Shown here piece after piece: positions 10,860-22,839 of a stretch of DNA of 64,000 nucleotides. The position numbers were made by a program, and so were the translations under genes. The stretch comes from Chinchilla lanigera (lineage: Eukaryota > Chordata > Mammalia > Rodentia > Chinchillidae), in assembly GCF_000276665.1 (NCBI RefSeq), contig NW_004955477.1:3528568-3592567 (forward strand), in the 5' to 3' direction. Positions within the stretch are counted from its first letter, which is position 1. Each line of letters opens with the position of its first letter. The notes under the pieces were generated by a model, which searched no databases, was not told the origin of the DNA, and saw only the letters and a list, made by a program, of their open reading frames with translations.

Positions 10860-11600
10860 CTTAACCCTTTTTAAATGTATATTTCTGTAGTGTTAAGTGT
10901 ATTCATATTGTTGTATATCCAGGCTCCAGAATTTATTCATCTTGTGAAACTGAAACTTTATCCCAATTAAACCACGGCTCTCTGTATCTCTCCCCTCCCA
11001 TCCTATCAACCACCCGTTTCCTATTTCTATGAATTTAACTACTCTAGAAAATTTATGTAAGTGGAATTGTTTGGAACTTGTCTTGGTAACTGCTTATAAA
11101 ATTTAGTATAACATTCTCAGAGTTCATCCATATTGTAATACATGTCAGCATTTTTGTCCTCTTTAGGGCTGAATAAAGTTTCATTATATGTGTAGACCAC
11201 ATTTTCTTTAGCTACGTATCTAACATTTGTTGATCCTGCCTTTTGGCTGTTTTGAACAATGCTGCTATAAAATGGTTGTAGAAATAGTTTTCAAATATCT
11301 TCTAGGTATATAGTCAAAAGAATATTGAGAATAAGTGGAATTGCTGAATCATATGGTATTTTCATTTTTAGCTTTTTAAGGGACCATATTGTTTTCCTTG
11401 GCAGGTGCCTCATTTTACATTACCACCAATAATGAAAAGGGCTCAGGTTTCTCTAGATCCAGAACAGTTGGCATTTTCTGTGTTTCTTATACTAATCATC
11501 CTGATGGATGTGTGAGGTAATATTTCATTGTGGTTTTGATTTGCATTTCTGTGATGATTAGTGATATTGAGCATCTTTTCATGTACTGATTGACCATTTG
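10860..11600 (-). mobile_element. Old L1 LINE, antisense
   Basis: The sequence 'gaacaatgctgctataaaa', 'aattgctgaatcatatggta', 'gtgatgattagtgatattgagcatcttttcatgta' is the reverse complement of the L1 end region. It continues the L1 debris to the left, interrupted by the ID at 10776-10856. Confidence 0.75.
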
Positions 11601-11609
11601 TATATCTTT

Positions 11610-13370
11610 ACAACATGTAATTTTTTTATTGCCCTCAACACTATTGCATGTAGCCTAGGGATACAAGAAGGGACTTGTCTTTCTGTATTAGCTCATGCAA
11701 TTTTTAGAAATATTTGTAAGATGAATCCAACTCAAATCATCCTGCAGATCAACCGATTTCAAAATGACACCTGTGTCAGTCTCTGATTGATCAAATCTGA
11801 TAGTCCCTGAGACTGTAAGATGTGAGGCCCCCGAAGGGATCTGACAGGTAGGGTTGAAATGACTCTGGAAGGGTGAGAAAAGCACTTTATGTTCCTTCCA
11901 GCTCTTTGCAGCCTCACTCTGAATGTTGTATTAGCAAATATGTACCCAGGGATTTAATAGCACATTAAAGAAAGGATTGGATGTAAATTATTTTGAATGA
12001 CTGTCTATGCAGTTTGAATTCTCTCTCACTCTGCTTTGGCTCTGGAGGCTTGGAGACATATTAATGAGGATCATCTTTTCCCTACCTCAGAGTAGACCAT
12101 GTATGAGAATTGGTGGGATTGACATATGTGAACAATTGGAAGGTTTTCTAAGGCATTGATGTTTCCCCATTGGTATCAGTCCTGAAGTCTCTACTTGCGG
12201 AATTCTCTGCAGCTCTTTTTGATTCTCATCTGGGCAAACTTTGTAGGCCTCCCATCTGTGAGCCGTTACAGGCTCAGAGAAGCAAGTTTATCTCAGTGAT
12301 TGTGGAAACAAAACACATTCCTGCTGTTGAATCTCTTGATCTCTTCCCAGGACCTCCCTGCAGCCCACTATTAAATGGACCAGGAATTCCCAAGGAAAGG
12401 AAAGGAAAGGAGGAAGACGCTTATGTGAATTTTGGCAAGATTCTCTTTCCCCTGAGCTGGGACAGGTGTATCTCAGCACCGGGCGAGCTTGTCACTGGAT
12501 GAGCCTGTCAGCAAGGGTCTGAACAAAATCAAAGGATTTGGTTCTCAACACTATCCCTGAACGAGATCAGAGGAGCCACAGACATCGATGAGGTCAGTTG
12601 TTACTGGGTAGTAGTCAGTCAGAGGAGCCTGTTTGTCTTGCAAAGTCCCCCATGCACCCCATCCAATTTGTTCCTGTGGACTAATCTTCGCTGGGAGTAA
12701 GGAATGACCCTCAAGATGACCAAATACTCATGAGACCTATAGTTTTGCAGTTTTTAAAAAGGCAAGAAAACGGAAACTGACACCGTATGAATTTTACTAG
12801 AGCGTTGTCCAGGGAAATGATGGCCCAGGGGTTTTGAGAAAGGAGGCTCAGGGGCAGAGGAGCTAAGGGACTGCAACTGCCTTCCCAACAAGCAAGCATG
12901 TGGACCTACGAGCAAGCTGCCTGTGTGCACAGAAAGATAAAGAAGGGCACAAAGGCCAGAGCAGTGAACCCAGGAGCCATAACTGCAGAGGAGGCGGAGG
13001 TGACCTTGGTGTTTGGAAGAGAACAAACATGAGCAAAAGGCAGTTTCCAGGAGACGTGCCAGACAATTTAGATAGCATCTCTTGGAATGTGGCAAGGGCA
13101 GCACCTCTCTCAGAAAGGCCACGTTGACCCCTGGCCCTCACTTGAACATGGGTGCCTTAGCCACTATTTAGCTTTTCCTGTGACACATGGGCCATCTGTA
13201 CACATCTGAGTTTCCCACCAGACATAGTCTGTTGCAAGCAGATACTGGGCCTTATTCAATACCATTTCTAAGGCCAGAGCCGGCTGCAATGCCTAGCACA
13301 AAAGAGTTGTTCAATTAAACCTTGGTGAAAGGAACTTAAAATAAATTTAGATTTTCTCCAAATGTTTCAC
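11610..13370. other. Unique sequence, nothing recognised
   Basis: No exon pair or repeat family is recognised. A short (GGAAA)n run lies near 12394-12412. The open frame at 12170-12502 lacks any recognisable domain or flanking splice signals. Confidence 0.45.
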
Positions 13371-13394
13371 TTTTTTTTTTTTTTTTTTTTTTTT
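13371..13394. repeat. Poly(T) tract, 24 bases
   Basis: An uninterrupted run of 24 T. No SINE body is recognisable on either side, so it is an orphan tail or a simple slippage tract. Confidence 0.95.
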
Positions 13395-13649
13395 GAGTGA
13401 GATGGGAGGCTATTGGAGGGTTTAAGTAGCAAATGGAGAGTTGTCCAAATTTAATGTAAAATTCAGATTCAATCCAAAGATTATTCTGATGTCCTGGCCA
13501 AGTTCACAGTCTACTTTAAAATGTCTGTTTCCATCTGGGGATTGGCAGAACTGTGTATTGTAAAGCTGCTATGATATTATCTCTTTTAAAAAGGAGAAGT
13601 AGGGCTGACTTGAAGGTTAAACACTGATTGCAGCTGTTACAAAGTGTTG

Positions 13650-13790
13650 AATTAGTTTTAACAGCTTTATTGAGATGCACTTTTCACAGTGTATATGTAG
13701 AGTAAATGTGTCATAAGTGTGCAACTCAGTGTAACCCCATACCCAGAGCAAGAAACGGAACATTGCTAGTACCCCCATAGGTTCAGCCCC
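13650..13790 (-). mobile_element. Old L1 fragment, antisense
   Basis: The order 'taacagctttattgagatgcac', 'gtgtgcaactcagtg', 'accccatacccagagcaagaaacggaacattgctagtaccccc' matches the reverse complement of an old L1 3' segment. Confidence 0.65.
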
Positions 13791-13799
13791 CAGGGCTCC

Positions 13800-16650
13800 A
13801 GTACCTGGCCCAAGTGCACAAGTACTTTGGTCACAAAGACCCTCCATCCAGGATGTTATCCAAGTGAAGCTACCTGCATTATGGGTGAGGGATTTGCTGA
13901 CCCCAGCTTCCTCATCTCCCATCATGCTCCTGTGGTCACAGATTCTGGTGTAGTGGACACTCTGGGATGCTGCCCAGACCTCCTTCCATGAAGGAGGCAT
14001 TAACCAGTGAGTGTTCAACAGGTATAAAGAGCTGCCTCCACCAGGGTCACAGCTGCACTTGCAGTGACAGTGCACGGCATGGAGGTCAGGGCACCCTGGA
14101 CTGGTTCAGGCAGTTCTGAAGGGCTATTTGAGCTCAGAGCTGCCATGGATCAGCTACCTGGCTGCCAGCAGCACAGCCCAACTTCTCCCTTTGCCCTCTC
14201 CCACCCCTCCTCTTCACTGTCTGCAGGGTGAGACTCAGGGTGGTAGCAACGTCACAGAGCACCATCATTGCCACTTATGGTCTTCACACTGTGTCCTGCC
14301 AGTGAAGCACTTCCCCGCACACTGTCTTGTTTGCCATGTTCATCTGATCATTCATTGGTTCACTTGTTTACCCAACAGATGACAAGAGGCACCCGCTCTG
14401 TGCAGCAGTGAAGAGATAATAAAAAAGGAGGACTTTTACCTCCCCTAGAGAGCTCAAAGCCTGGTGCAGCAGGCTGGTGGTGAACCAGAGGATTCTCCCA
14501 GGCACTAACGGCCACCCAGGAGAGGGTGCAGGAGCTGTGAAGTGGGCAGAAGTAGATCACTTCTTGGGGAGGTGAGGTGCCCAGACGAACTTGGACCTGC
14601 AACCTGGAGTAGTGGGATCAGAAAGGCACTGACTCCAAACCAGAGCGTCACCGTGGGGCTCAATAGCAACATCATCCTGCTTGCAGACCATGCTGCCCAA
14701 GGTTCTCTTGGTTGAACTCAGGATGGCAGGAAGTTGCAGAAGCCCAGTTGATCTGCCTCCTTCCAGGCCTGCCACCTAGGGGCTCCCTGCAACTGAGCTG
14801 GAAAGAGAAGAGAGTGGGGAGGGAGGGCAGGAGTTTCTGGGTGGTGGGCAGGGGGATTCCAAATGAAAGAATTACATGATCTTGGCAAGCCGCTCCAGGC
14901 CCCACTTCAAGCACTGGATTAATTTAAATCCTTCTTTGCTACTTTCCAGAGTCAACAGGATTTTCTAATTTTGTATCTCCAGTATGCAAAGATCCTTGAG
15001 AGAACAAGATGAAAAAAATACATGTAAGTGAGATGTTTTCATTCATCCGAATTTAGGGCATATCAGCACTTGAAAAAATATTTTTTAATGCTTAATTGTA
15101 GGGCCAAACACATCTCCAAAAAAGAACAATGAATGTCAGTTTGTGCTTTGGATGTTGCAAAGATGAAAGTATATCTTGGCTATTTATCAAATTAATCACC
15201 CTATAAGCCAAAGACAAATGGGATTCCTAGGGCAATATTCAGCTGGTAATTTAATGCCCAAGTTTTTTCTGATCAATAAACCATTGGCCTGTTAGAATAT
15301 TTAAGTCATGCTTAAAGTCATTCAGGAAAAAAAAATCTATTAACTTAAGTTCTTTGAAAGCATGTCTTTAATTTAAAGTGTCATTTTCTATTTAAGTATT
15401 GCATTTTACATTATTCTAAAACATCCTGATTATCATTTTACTTAAAAAGATTTTTAAAATATTTTGAATCAGAAAGATCATAATTTATTGTATTTTATCC
15501 AACAAATACTCAACTGCCTACACTGTGTGCCATCACTCTGGGGAATAACATTCACGGTGTATTTTCAAGAAAGGGCGCAGATCTGCGTGAGGCTGTGGAT
15601 ACCAAGGATAAACAATAGTCCTTGCAACTATAGGAATAAGGGCAGGGCACTTCAGAGCCCAGGGGAGGCCACCACCCTCCCCATGCAATTTAGGAAGGGG
15701 CCAGGTGCTGACTGCTAGAATGTTAGAGTCACAAGAGACTCTTTGAAGATTACCCCAGTGCACAATTAAGAGACTTGTCCAGGCTAAGCCAAGTGACTTT
15801 AAGACTGGAGTCATGATTTATTGCTTGTCCAAATTTAGCATGCTTACACTCATGGGTTAAATGTTATGCAATTTATTGGTGCCTTTTTCAAAAAGCTTAT
15901 AATAAAATGTATTAGAGATCATGTTATGATAAGAAACATTTGGCCTGTCAAAGGGGAAAGAAAATGCAAGTGTGCTGTTGTAGAATTCTCCCCTATAAAA
16001 ACATCTGACTTTGTGTGCTCATCCTGGGAGGGAGCAAAGCTTTAAAGAGTTCCATTTGGAGTCACTGTGTAAGCCAGGCCTGCTTAATGCAAACAGGCTG
16101 CAGAACGTGCATGTTCTGTCGAAAATGATTTCCAGCCCAGCACCTTGGACATGGAAGCACGGTCAATGTCCCACTACATCTTATTTGTTCCTGTGGCCTC
16201 TTGGGGGAGCTTGTGGCAGTTGTGCAAAATCTTTGCAGAGCCATTGTACAGAGAACCTTCAAAGAGGACAACAATGAGCCACTGTGGAAGTTGCTTCCTT
16301 TTGGCCTGTTGGTCTCTAGTGACACCGACCAGGAAAATGGAATGGATAGGCTTCATTGGTCTCAATTTCCCCCTCAATGTTAATAGTTAAATCTTCAGAT
16401 GCAGTAGGAAGTGTGAAAGGAGCATCCATTCTGGAGGAATCTTCTAGAAGACCTTGGAGAGGTTGTGCATTTGTACATAGCTGCTAAAGGAGATACAACA
16501 TACAGTCTAACCTCTTTGCCTTCAAAACTTAAAGGTTTTTATCCAGCCGAGTAGGGCAATAAAAGCAATAATAGTTAATTTTCTCCCAAGGATCTGCTGC
16601 ATCTCATACTCTGAAGACATGCTGCAAGTGATATGTGACCTCAGAGAGAG
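13800..16650. other. Unique sequence, partly AT-rich
   Basis: No exon with matched splice sites was found. 14.93-15.46 kb is AT-rich and repeat-free. The 15475-15625 stretch faintly resembles an MIR/L2 'actgtgtgcca' motif but is too diverged to call. Confidence 0.4.
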
Positions 16651-16664
16651 CAGGGGTGTTGGGG

Positions 16665-16880
16665 CAGAGAATGAAACATTTACTGAGTGCTAACTCCACA
16701 CAGGGCTTGATGATTTGCATGCATTAATCTCCTGCAACCCCCATAGTACCCTTTTGGGAAAAATGCAAGTGGGATCCCCATTTCAGATAGGAAAGCTGAA
16801 GTTAAGAGAAGCTACCGAGGTGCCCAAAGTCATGTGACTTATACCCAAACTCTTCACCACTGACCTCTGTGCCTTCGCTC
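16665..16880 (-). mobile_element. MIR SINE, antisense
   Basis: The order 'tttactgagtgctaactccac', 'catgcattaatctcctgcaac', 'ccatttcagataggaaagctgaagttaagagaa', 'cccaaagtcatgtgact' follows the reverse complement of MIR. Confidence 0.85.
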
Positions 16881-17099
16881 TACAGCTGTAGGCTGGCACA
16901 GGGCAAACAGCCAGTGAGGGAGCCATCATCCTGGATTCTTCAGCACTACCTGAACCACCAGTCTGTAAACTGAGCCTCAGAGAGCAGCGCTGCTCACTCA
17001 GAAAACAAGGACCAAGGTGTGGCTTGCCCTGAGCTAGGATAGCTGAAGTCTCCAGGAAACGTTTTGAGAAAACAACTTGTAATCAGAAAAACCCCAGGT

Positions 17100-17925
17100 T
17101 CTGAGAAGTCTGTTTCTTCATCTTTCTTGGAGAAATGGAGGCGACTTTAAATTACCCAACAAATTAGTTCATTTTAATGTCAGAATGCATGGGGGGTTCT
17201 GAGGTGAAAGAAAAATAAGTGTAATTGCTTCTTTTTTCAAAATCACATATTACTTTGTTCATTATGAAATAATGAAGCATTATTTAATCCCATTATGAAG
17301 TAAATGAGATTGAGTAAATAGCACATCTGCATTCATGCGGTGACACCAAGTCAGGAAATGTTTATCCCACTGACATTTAAAAATAGCAGCTCAATTTTTC
17401 TTAGTAATGAAATTGTAGGTGTTTTCATTATAAAAATATATTTTATGATAAATACAAATATAGCTTTGTTAAATTAACTGTTGGGGAACTCACTCACTGA
17501 AGTCTTTATCCTGGCCGGTTGGGTTTTGAAATGTCGATTCTCTTCTTCAAAACCAACGCCTATCTGCGCACAGTGATCAAAATGAAACAAAACCATTGAA
17601 GAAGGTTTAAAAAAAAACAAACAAAATTCTGAGGGACTAGGGCTAAGTGCATGGAACCTTATTCTAGTATGTACACCTGCCCTCTTGTGGCACGCATCTG
17701 TACAGTCACAATGCACTTTCAAGACTAAGAAATAGGGTATCTCAACCAAATTCCAAGTGGCTGTTCCTACACCTAACCACACAGCCTTGTCCCCAATTTC
17801 TTTGCAACAACCTTTTACTAGATGCTTCCTCTGCTAGGCATTAAAGCCCTCGAAGTGTTTGGTCACTTGGGTGACAGCAATACTGGAGCAAAACTCATTC
17901 ACTGGCACTTCATTCTTTATTTTCT
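17100..17925. other. AT-rich unique sequence upstream of the 18 kb exon candidate
   Basis: There are no recognisable repeats apart from an A-rich run near 17609-17625. Short TAATTA-like and ATAATGAAG motifs recur between 17.22 and 17.45 kb. Confidence 0.35.
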
Positions 17926-17930
17926 TCCAG

Positions 17931-18032
17931 GTACTAGGACTGCATACCAAGTTACTTATGGACTTTGCGGTACAAAACAACCCTTTGACAAGTCAGGAAT
18001 TTAGACAGCGGATAGTTTGTCTGGGGCCTCAG
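17931..18032 (+). CDS. Candidate internal exon, protein not recognised
   Basis: A 102-base stretch is preceded by a strong acceptor (pyrimidine-rich tract ending TTTTCTTCCAG) and followed by a donor (CAG then GTAGAA). The length is a multiple of three and one frame is open throughout, encoding 34 residues beginning VLGLHTKLLMDF and ending RQRIVCLGPQ. The composition looks like a helical cytosolic segment. I do not recognise the family, and no second plus-strand exon with compatible phase was found nearby. It lies on the opposite strand from the four-exon gene at 35.5-63.8 kb, so it would belong to a different gene. It could also be a chance open frame between cryptic splice sites. Confidence 0.4.
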
Positions 18033-18207
18033 GTAGAAGACCCAAAGGCTGGACCTGAAAACAGCTGCAAGTTTATTTTTCAAGGTCCACTGATTGAAGC
18101 TGGCTATAGATTGGGGGTTCTCCATGGGACCTTCTTTAAGCTACTTCAGAGCAGAGTGACAGTTTCCCAAGGCTGAGAGTTGGAAGAAGGTGATGCCAGT
18201 TTCTACT

Positions 18208-18395
18208 CTATTCTTTTTTTTTTTTTTTTAACACTGCTAGGATTAAGCCCAGGCCTTTATACTGAGCTACAGTCCCCTTTTTGGAGACAGGGTCTCCCTA
18301 GGTTGATTAAGTTGTCCAAGCTCGGTTTGCAATCCTTCTACCTTAATCTCCCAGAGTACTGTGATTACAGGCACATGCTTCCATGTCTGGCTTCT
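18208..18395 (-). mobile_element. B1-dID dimeric SINE, antisense
   Basis: The T-run and 'acactgctaggattaagcccaggc' (reverse ID) are followed by 'gagacagggtctccctaggttg' and 'ctaccttaatctcccagagtactgtgattacaggcacatg' (reverse B1). ID and B1 halves occur in the order expected for a B1-dID on the minus strand. Confidence 0.85.
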
Positions 18396-18424
18396 TTCCA
18401 TTTTATAATCTAGTCTCAGACATT

Positions 18425-18635
18425 ATATATGCAATACACGTATATATGTTTTGAAATAGCACACTGTAATTATGTACAACTATTGCATGTTATTTAAAAA
18501 GTAAATGGAGAAAGATGGGCATAGGTTCTATGCAAATACTACACTTCCTTATATAAGGAACTTGCACATCTATGGATTTTTGGATCCTCAGGGATTCTGC
18601 AAATGAATCCCCTGCGGATACTAAGGAGTGCAAAA
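18425..18635. mobile_element. Tigger-class (MER2-like) DNA transposon remnant
   Basis: The sequence 'ggttctatgcaaatactacacttccttatataaggaacttg', then 'ttttggatcctcagggattctg' and 'cccctgcggatactaag' matches the terminal part of the MER2/Tigger group ('atgcaaatac', 'tatataagggacttgagcatc', 'ggataccgaggg'). Only one end is preserved. Confidence 0.7.
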
Positions 18636-18639
18636 ACCA

Positions 18640-19350
18640 AAACTTACACAAGTTATTTTTAAAAATGGGGCTTTATTGTATAGAGATGGGAAAGTATACA
18701 ACTCAGGGGCACTCGGGATCCATGATAGCTTTTTGGTCTTATGATTGAAAGAATCTATAGATTATGATTCTACTTCTCTGCCCTAAATGACTTTCTACAC
18801 AGCTCTTGACCTATCCTTTCTTTGTGATTCTTGCTTCCTTCTATATTGTCTCATTCTGATTTCAAATAAAAAATCTGAATGATCCAGCCAAAAAAATGTT
18901 GTATATGATCACTCCACTTTTGCAATGTTGTTGGTCACAAAAGGCCAGCCCTTGTTTGATGAGGCAGGGAACCACCCAAAGACATGGACACAGAGGCCCC
19001 GAGTCACTGGGACCATCTGAAGACAGTCCACCACACGCTACAAATCTCCTAGCAGAGAATGACACCTCGTCCTAACATGCTCTCCGTGAGCTGTGAGTCT
19101 GCAAGTGTGTGTTTGAGAAGAACCATTCTGAACATGGTGACTCATGAAGGAGCAACACGTAATAGAGGAAAGCCGGAGGTGAGAGATGACTGGGACAGTT
19201 GCAGTGGGAACAGAAATTATGAGAGGTATTTCTCAGGAGAATGCAAGGATGGGGAGGACTCCCAGGTTTTTGGCCTATGTAATGCCATAGATAATGGACT
19301 CTGAGGAGAACGATAAACTGGCTGGGAGAGAGCTTGAGTCCACATTTGGA
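18640..19350. other. Unique sequence, nothing recognised
   Basis: No exon or repeat family is recognised between the Tigger remnant and the next ID element. Confidence 0.4.
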
Positions 19351-19363
19351 CTGGCTAAGTTCT

Positions 19364-19454
19364 TTTTCTTTTCTTTTTTTTGGTACCGGGAATTGAACTC
19401 AGGACCTTGCACTTGCCAGGCAGGTGTTTGTGCCACTGAGCTGTATCCATGATC
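19364..19454 (-). mobile_element. ID SINE, antisense, with target-site duplication
   Basis: 'TTTGGTACCGGGAATTGAAC', 'aggaccttgcacttgccaggcaggtg', 'ccactgagctgtatcc' is an antisense ID. CTGGC[T/C]AAGTTCT flanks it at 19351-19363 and 19455-19467. Confidence 0.93.
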
Positions 19455-19469
19455 CTGGCCAAGTTCTGG

Positions 19470-20085
19470 AGCTTATGAGATTCAGGCAACAGGCCCAGGA
19501 GAAACCAGTTGCCACCCTACCCCAGGATATCAATCTTGTGAAGTCATTTTGCTGTGCCTGTATGTTTCCTAGCCTTTGGAATGCACAGTCCTAGAGCAAA
19601 AGACTCTTCTTTTGCCTTGCCTGGCACCTTGTAAGACTGTGCTGTCAACAACCTACAAAATGTAAGACAGGGAAAGGAGGAGGAGTGAAGGGAAAGGGAG
19701 AGGATCAAGAATGTAACTCTGGGACCACCATGTGAGAAATGGTTGGAAATAGAAGCCAGGGAGGTTACGGGACTGAATGGAAAGAATAATAGCAGCCTAG
19801 CAGGGGCATTTGTCCTTCAGACACGGTCGTTGCCTAACTGGGCACCACAGGCTGGGCTGGGTCAGAACTGGTTCTGTCTGCTTACATGCAGTGGACAGTT
19901 GTGTGAATATTCCAGCTGTGCCTCTCAAACCATTTTCTTACTAAAGGTAGGAATTATATGCACCCTTTACTGCCTCTGTTTCCACTTCATCTCTACAGAG
20001 GAAACATTTGTTGGACATTATTAATTACCTGAAAGAATTCAATAGGTGGAGAGACTTGATGAAGGTTTTAAAAAATATAATTAAT
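19470..20085. other. Unique sequence, nothing recognised
   Basis: No recognisable repeat family and no exon with matched splice sites. Confidence 0.4.
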
Positions 20086-20089
20086 TAAT

Positions 20090-20240
20090 TAATTTTACAG
20101 TATTAGGGACAGAACACAGGGAATACTGAGTTACATCCCCAACCCTTTTTAAAATTTTATTTTGAGGCAGAGTCTCACTAATGAACTTTCGATGCTCCTG
20201 CCTCAGCCTCCTGAATAGCTGACATGCATCGTAGCACCCT
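20090..20240 (-). mobile_element. B1-dID SINE, antisense, diverged
   Basis: A reverse ID ('acagtattagggacagaacacag', 'gagttacatccccaaccc') is followed by a reverse B1 ('gaggcagagtctcactaatg', 'tgctcctgcctcagcctcctgaatagctg'). Confidence 0.8.
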
Positions 20241-20457
20241 ACTGAAGGCTTATTTTGTAAAAATTGGTAGCAACTTTGGACATCTGTAGAAATCACCACT
20301 CTGTAGATGGAAACTAAGGAATCTGGGCCTAAGATACTTCACTGAATTTTTAGGCTTTAGCTGATTTGCTTAACAGTGGAAGCCTGAGTGATGGTTTTGT
20401 TTTGAGTAATAGTGTCTGTTGAACAATTAGCTAATTGTTTTTACCAACTGATTTTTT

Positions 20458-20698
20458 TTTTATTAGTACATGTTTGTAGTACATAATGTTTACATTCCTT
20501 GTGGAGAGTTAGCACATGTATATCACACATTTTAATTTCCTCTTTCATCCCAATTTCCTTCCCTCCTTCCTCCCTCCTCCCTCCCTCCATCTCTTGATCG
20601 CCTTCTCTTTTTCATTTTTTTGTACTTTTGCAGTACACAGTATTTACATTGCTTGTGTGGAGTTGGAACATGTACACAGCACATTCCAATTCCTCCTT
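20458..20698 (-). mobile_element. Retroelement 3' end with duplicated tail unit and polypurine tract
   Basis: Read on the minus strand, two related segments of about 85 bases (20621-20698 and 20461-20546) share 'gaggaa.tt..aatgtg', 'acatgt...aactc.cacaa', 'aatgtaaa.a.t.tgtact'. Each ends in an A-rich run. A polypurine tract (GGAGGGAGGGAGGAGGG type) lies between them at 20541-20591. The flanks share TGATTTTTT (20449-20457 and 20699-20707), a plausible target-site duplication. A polypurine tract is typical of L1 3' UTRs, so this may be a 5'-truncated L1 of a local subfamily. Confidence 0.6.
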
Positions 20699-20704
20699 TG
20701 ATTT

Positions 20705-20930
20705 TTTAAAAAATGTCTTGTTACAAAGCCAATATAGCAGTAGAACATTTAGAAAACAGGGCAATCTCCTCAAATCCTGCTCCCAGCACAACGGTTCTAA
20801 GTAGGATGTACACTTACAGTCCTTTCCCATAAGCAGATGGCTTTTTAGCAATAAACACACTGTACCTCGTATCCTGCTTTTTTTCACTTAACATTATCTG
20901 ATTCTTTTTTATGAGCAATGAAATTTGATA
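20705..20930 (-). mobile_element. L1-like fragment, antisense
   Basis: 'ttagcaataaacacactg', 'cctgctttttttcacttaacattatctgattcttttttatgagc' resembles a common antisense L1 3' segment. It is diverged. Confidence 0.45.
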
Positions 20931-20949
20931 TGAGGTACTGTTCCCGTGA

Positions 20950-22015
20950 TATTTTGAGAGACCATTGTTGGAAGGATTGGTGAGTACTTTCTAAGCTCCA
21001 TCAGCTTCAGGGAATCAGGAAATTAAACTTTTTATTTATTGGTCTTTGACTTTCCCATAAATGGACACAGTTCTACCTTGTTAGACTGCGTTGTAAAAGC
21101 AGGCACGGGTTAGGGGAACAAAGGCATGCCGATGAGTACTCGGGCAAGGGTGGGAGGCAAGGCCGCCTGAGCTTTATGGGGCCATTAGTAGCCACTGCTG
21201 CCTTTAAGGTTCAAGTCTGCTTGCTCCTCAGGCAGTAGATTCCTCAGTTCTGTGATTTACAAAGAATTGCCTTATACGTATTTTATCTTGTTTTGTCCAA
21301 ATGTTAAAAACAATGAGCTGATCTTTGCACAGTCATTTAAGGGAAAGGAGAAAGGAAGGTTGTTCCCTGTGTGACTTTAATAATGTGTTCTCTGAATCTG
21401 ATTAATCTGTGTAGCACTTGAATGCTCAAGGGCTTAAAATCATAGAGTAGGATGCTGCAGAGAGCCAGTGGACACCTTTCCCAAATTTATGCTATGCAGA
21501 GGAGATGCTTTGACCTCGTTTGCCTCCGCAGCACATTTCTTGGCATCCCTGGCTGCATGTCATTGCAGCAGGTTCCTTAGCAAGCCCACTGGGGTTATTA
21601 GTCTTGACCAGTCCTGAGGAAGCTGTGCTTGCTTTGGGCACTTTAGCTTGTGAAATGCATCCCTTCGTATGCTCCGTTCAGAGCAAAATTGTTATCTTCC
21701 CTACCTGTGATCACAGCTATTAAATAAATAACTGAAGGGAATCTATCTCCAGAGCAGGAACATCGCGGAGTTCTACCCTACAAATATCGCCTTAGCAAGA
21801 TGTTGTCATCTTTGCAGACACATCTTCACTTACTGCTGCAGGTTTGTAAAGCAAAATGATAGTGTTGCTTGCTAGAATGGATAACATACATTTTGTTAAA
21901 AGTCAGGAGGTTAGAAATGCCCAGATCTGCAAACACTGGTTTAGTGGTTGGCTGTTCTGGAAAAGCACACTTGATATCAGTGCAATAAGTTGTTAGTGGG
22001 AAAAGAAATGCGGTG
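20950..22015. other. Unique sequence, nothing recognised
   Basis: No repeat family and no exon are recognised. The open frame at 21520-21723 has no supporting splice sites. Confidence 0.4.
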
Positions 22016-22020
22016 AGGAA

Positions 22021-22056
22021 TGGGGGGGGTAGATGGGGGGTAGGTGGGAAGAGGGC
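22021..22056 (+). other. G-rich run with quadruplex potential
   Basis: Several G-runs (eight, six, then three and three G) fall within 36 bases and are enough on paper for an intramolecular G-quadruplex on the plus strand. Confidence 0.5.
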
Positions 22057-22534
22057 ACCAAACTAGGCTCTGTGACAAGCTATAAGTGAAGGGGATGGAG
22101 GACAAATCCTGTCTTCGAGGCACTTGGAGCCTTTAAGAAAGTGAAGCCTGTGCAGATATCTGACTTGTGAGCCGAGTTTACTTGGGGTGGGGAGGGAGTT
22201 CAGAGGGGAGGTCATGCTGCCGAGCTGGGGCCAGGATGGCACGACCAAATGTTCCCTCAGCAAAGTCACATCAGACTCACTGACAACCTGATATTCCCTG
22301 GCTCTCCAGGAACCAGCAGAATCTACTGTTGGTGCATGTGAATTGTAGTTAAGGACCTAATTTCTTAAAAATTTAACAAAGACTCTTGACAAGAAGTGTA
22401 TGCCATCCACAGACCCATCTGTGTAAGAGAAGGAGCACAGAGCAGTCACCCTTGGGCCTCACTCACTGGTCACTAGAATCTTGCAGGTGACTAGAACTCC
22501 GACATGTAGAACTCTTTCATTTGTTTGTTTATTA

Positions 22535-22612
22535 TTTTATTTTGCCGTGCTGGGGATTACACCCAGGGCCTATTTTATGCAGGTGATGCATTAACTAAAA
22601 GACCAAGTGAGA
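22535..22612 (-). mobile_element. Old ID-like SINE, antisense
   Basis: 'ttgccgtgctggggattacacccagggcc', 'gatgcattaactaaaagacc' follows the order of a reverse ID with a mutated A box. Confidence 0.55.
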
Positions 22613-22839
22613 GTCAATTTTTATATCTCTCTACAAGTTGCAGACAAGTTCACTAATACAGATTTTCTAAATCCTATGCTCCTGTTCTAGAAATCTGCTC
22701 TACCCACTGTCACCCACTACCTACCAGCTGTGGGTCCCCTCCTGCCACCTCCCACTTGGGCTGGTTCTACTCTTCTCCAGGTACACCCCTCTCACCTTCA
22801 GGCCCCTTCTAGCATCTCCAAGAGCCCCAGTGTCTTTTT

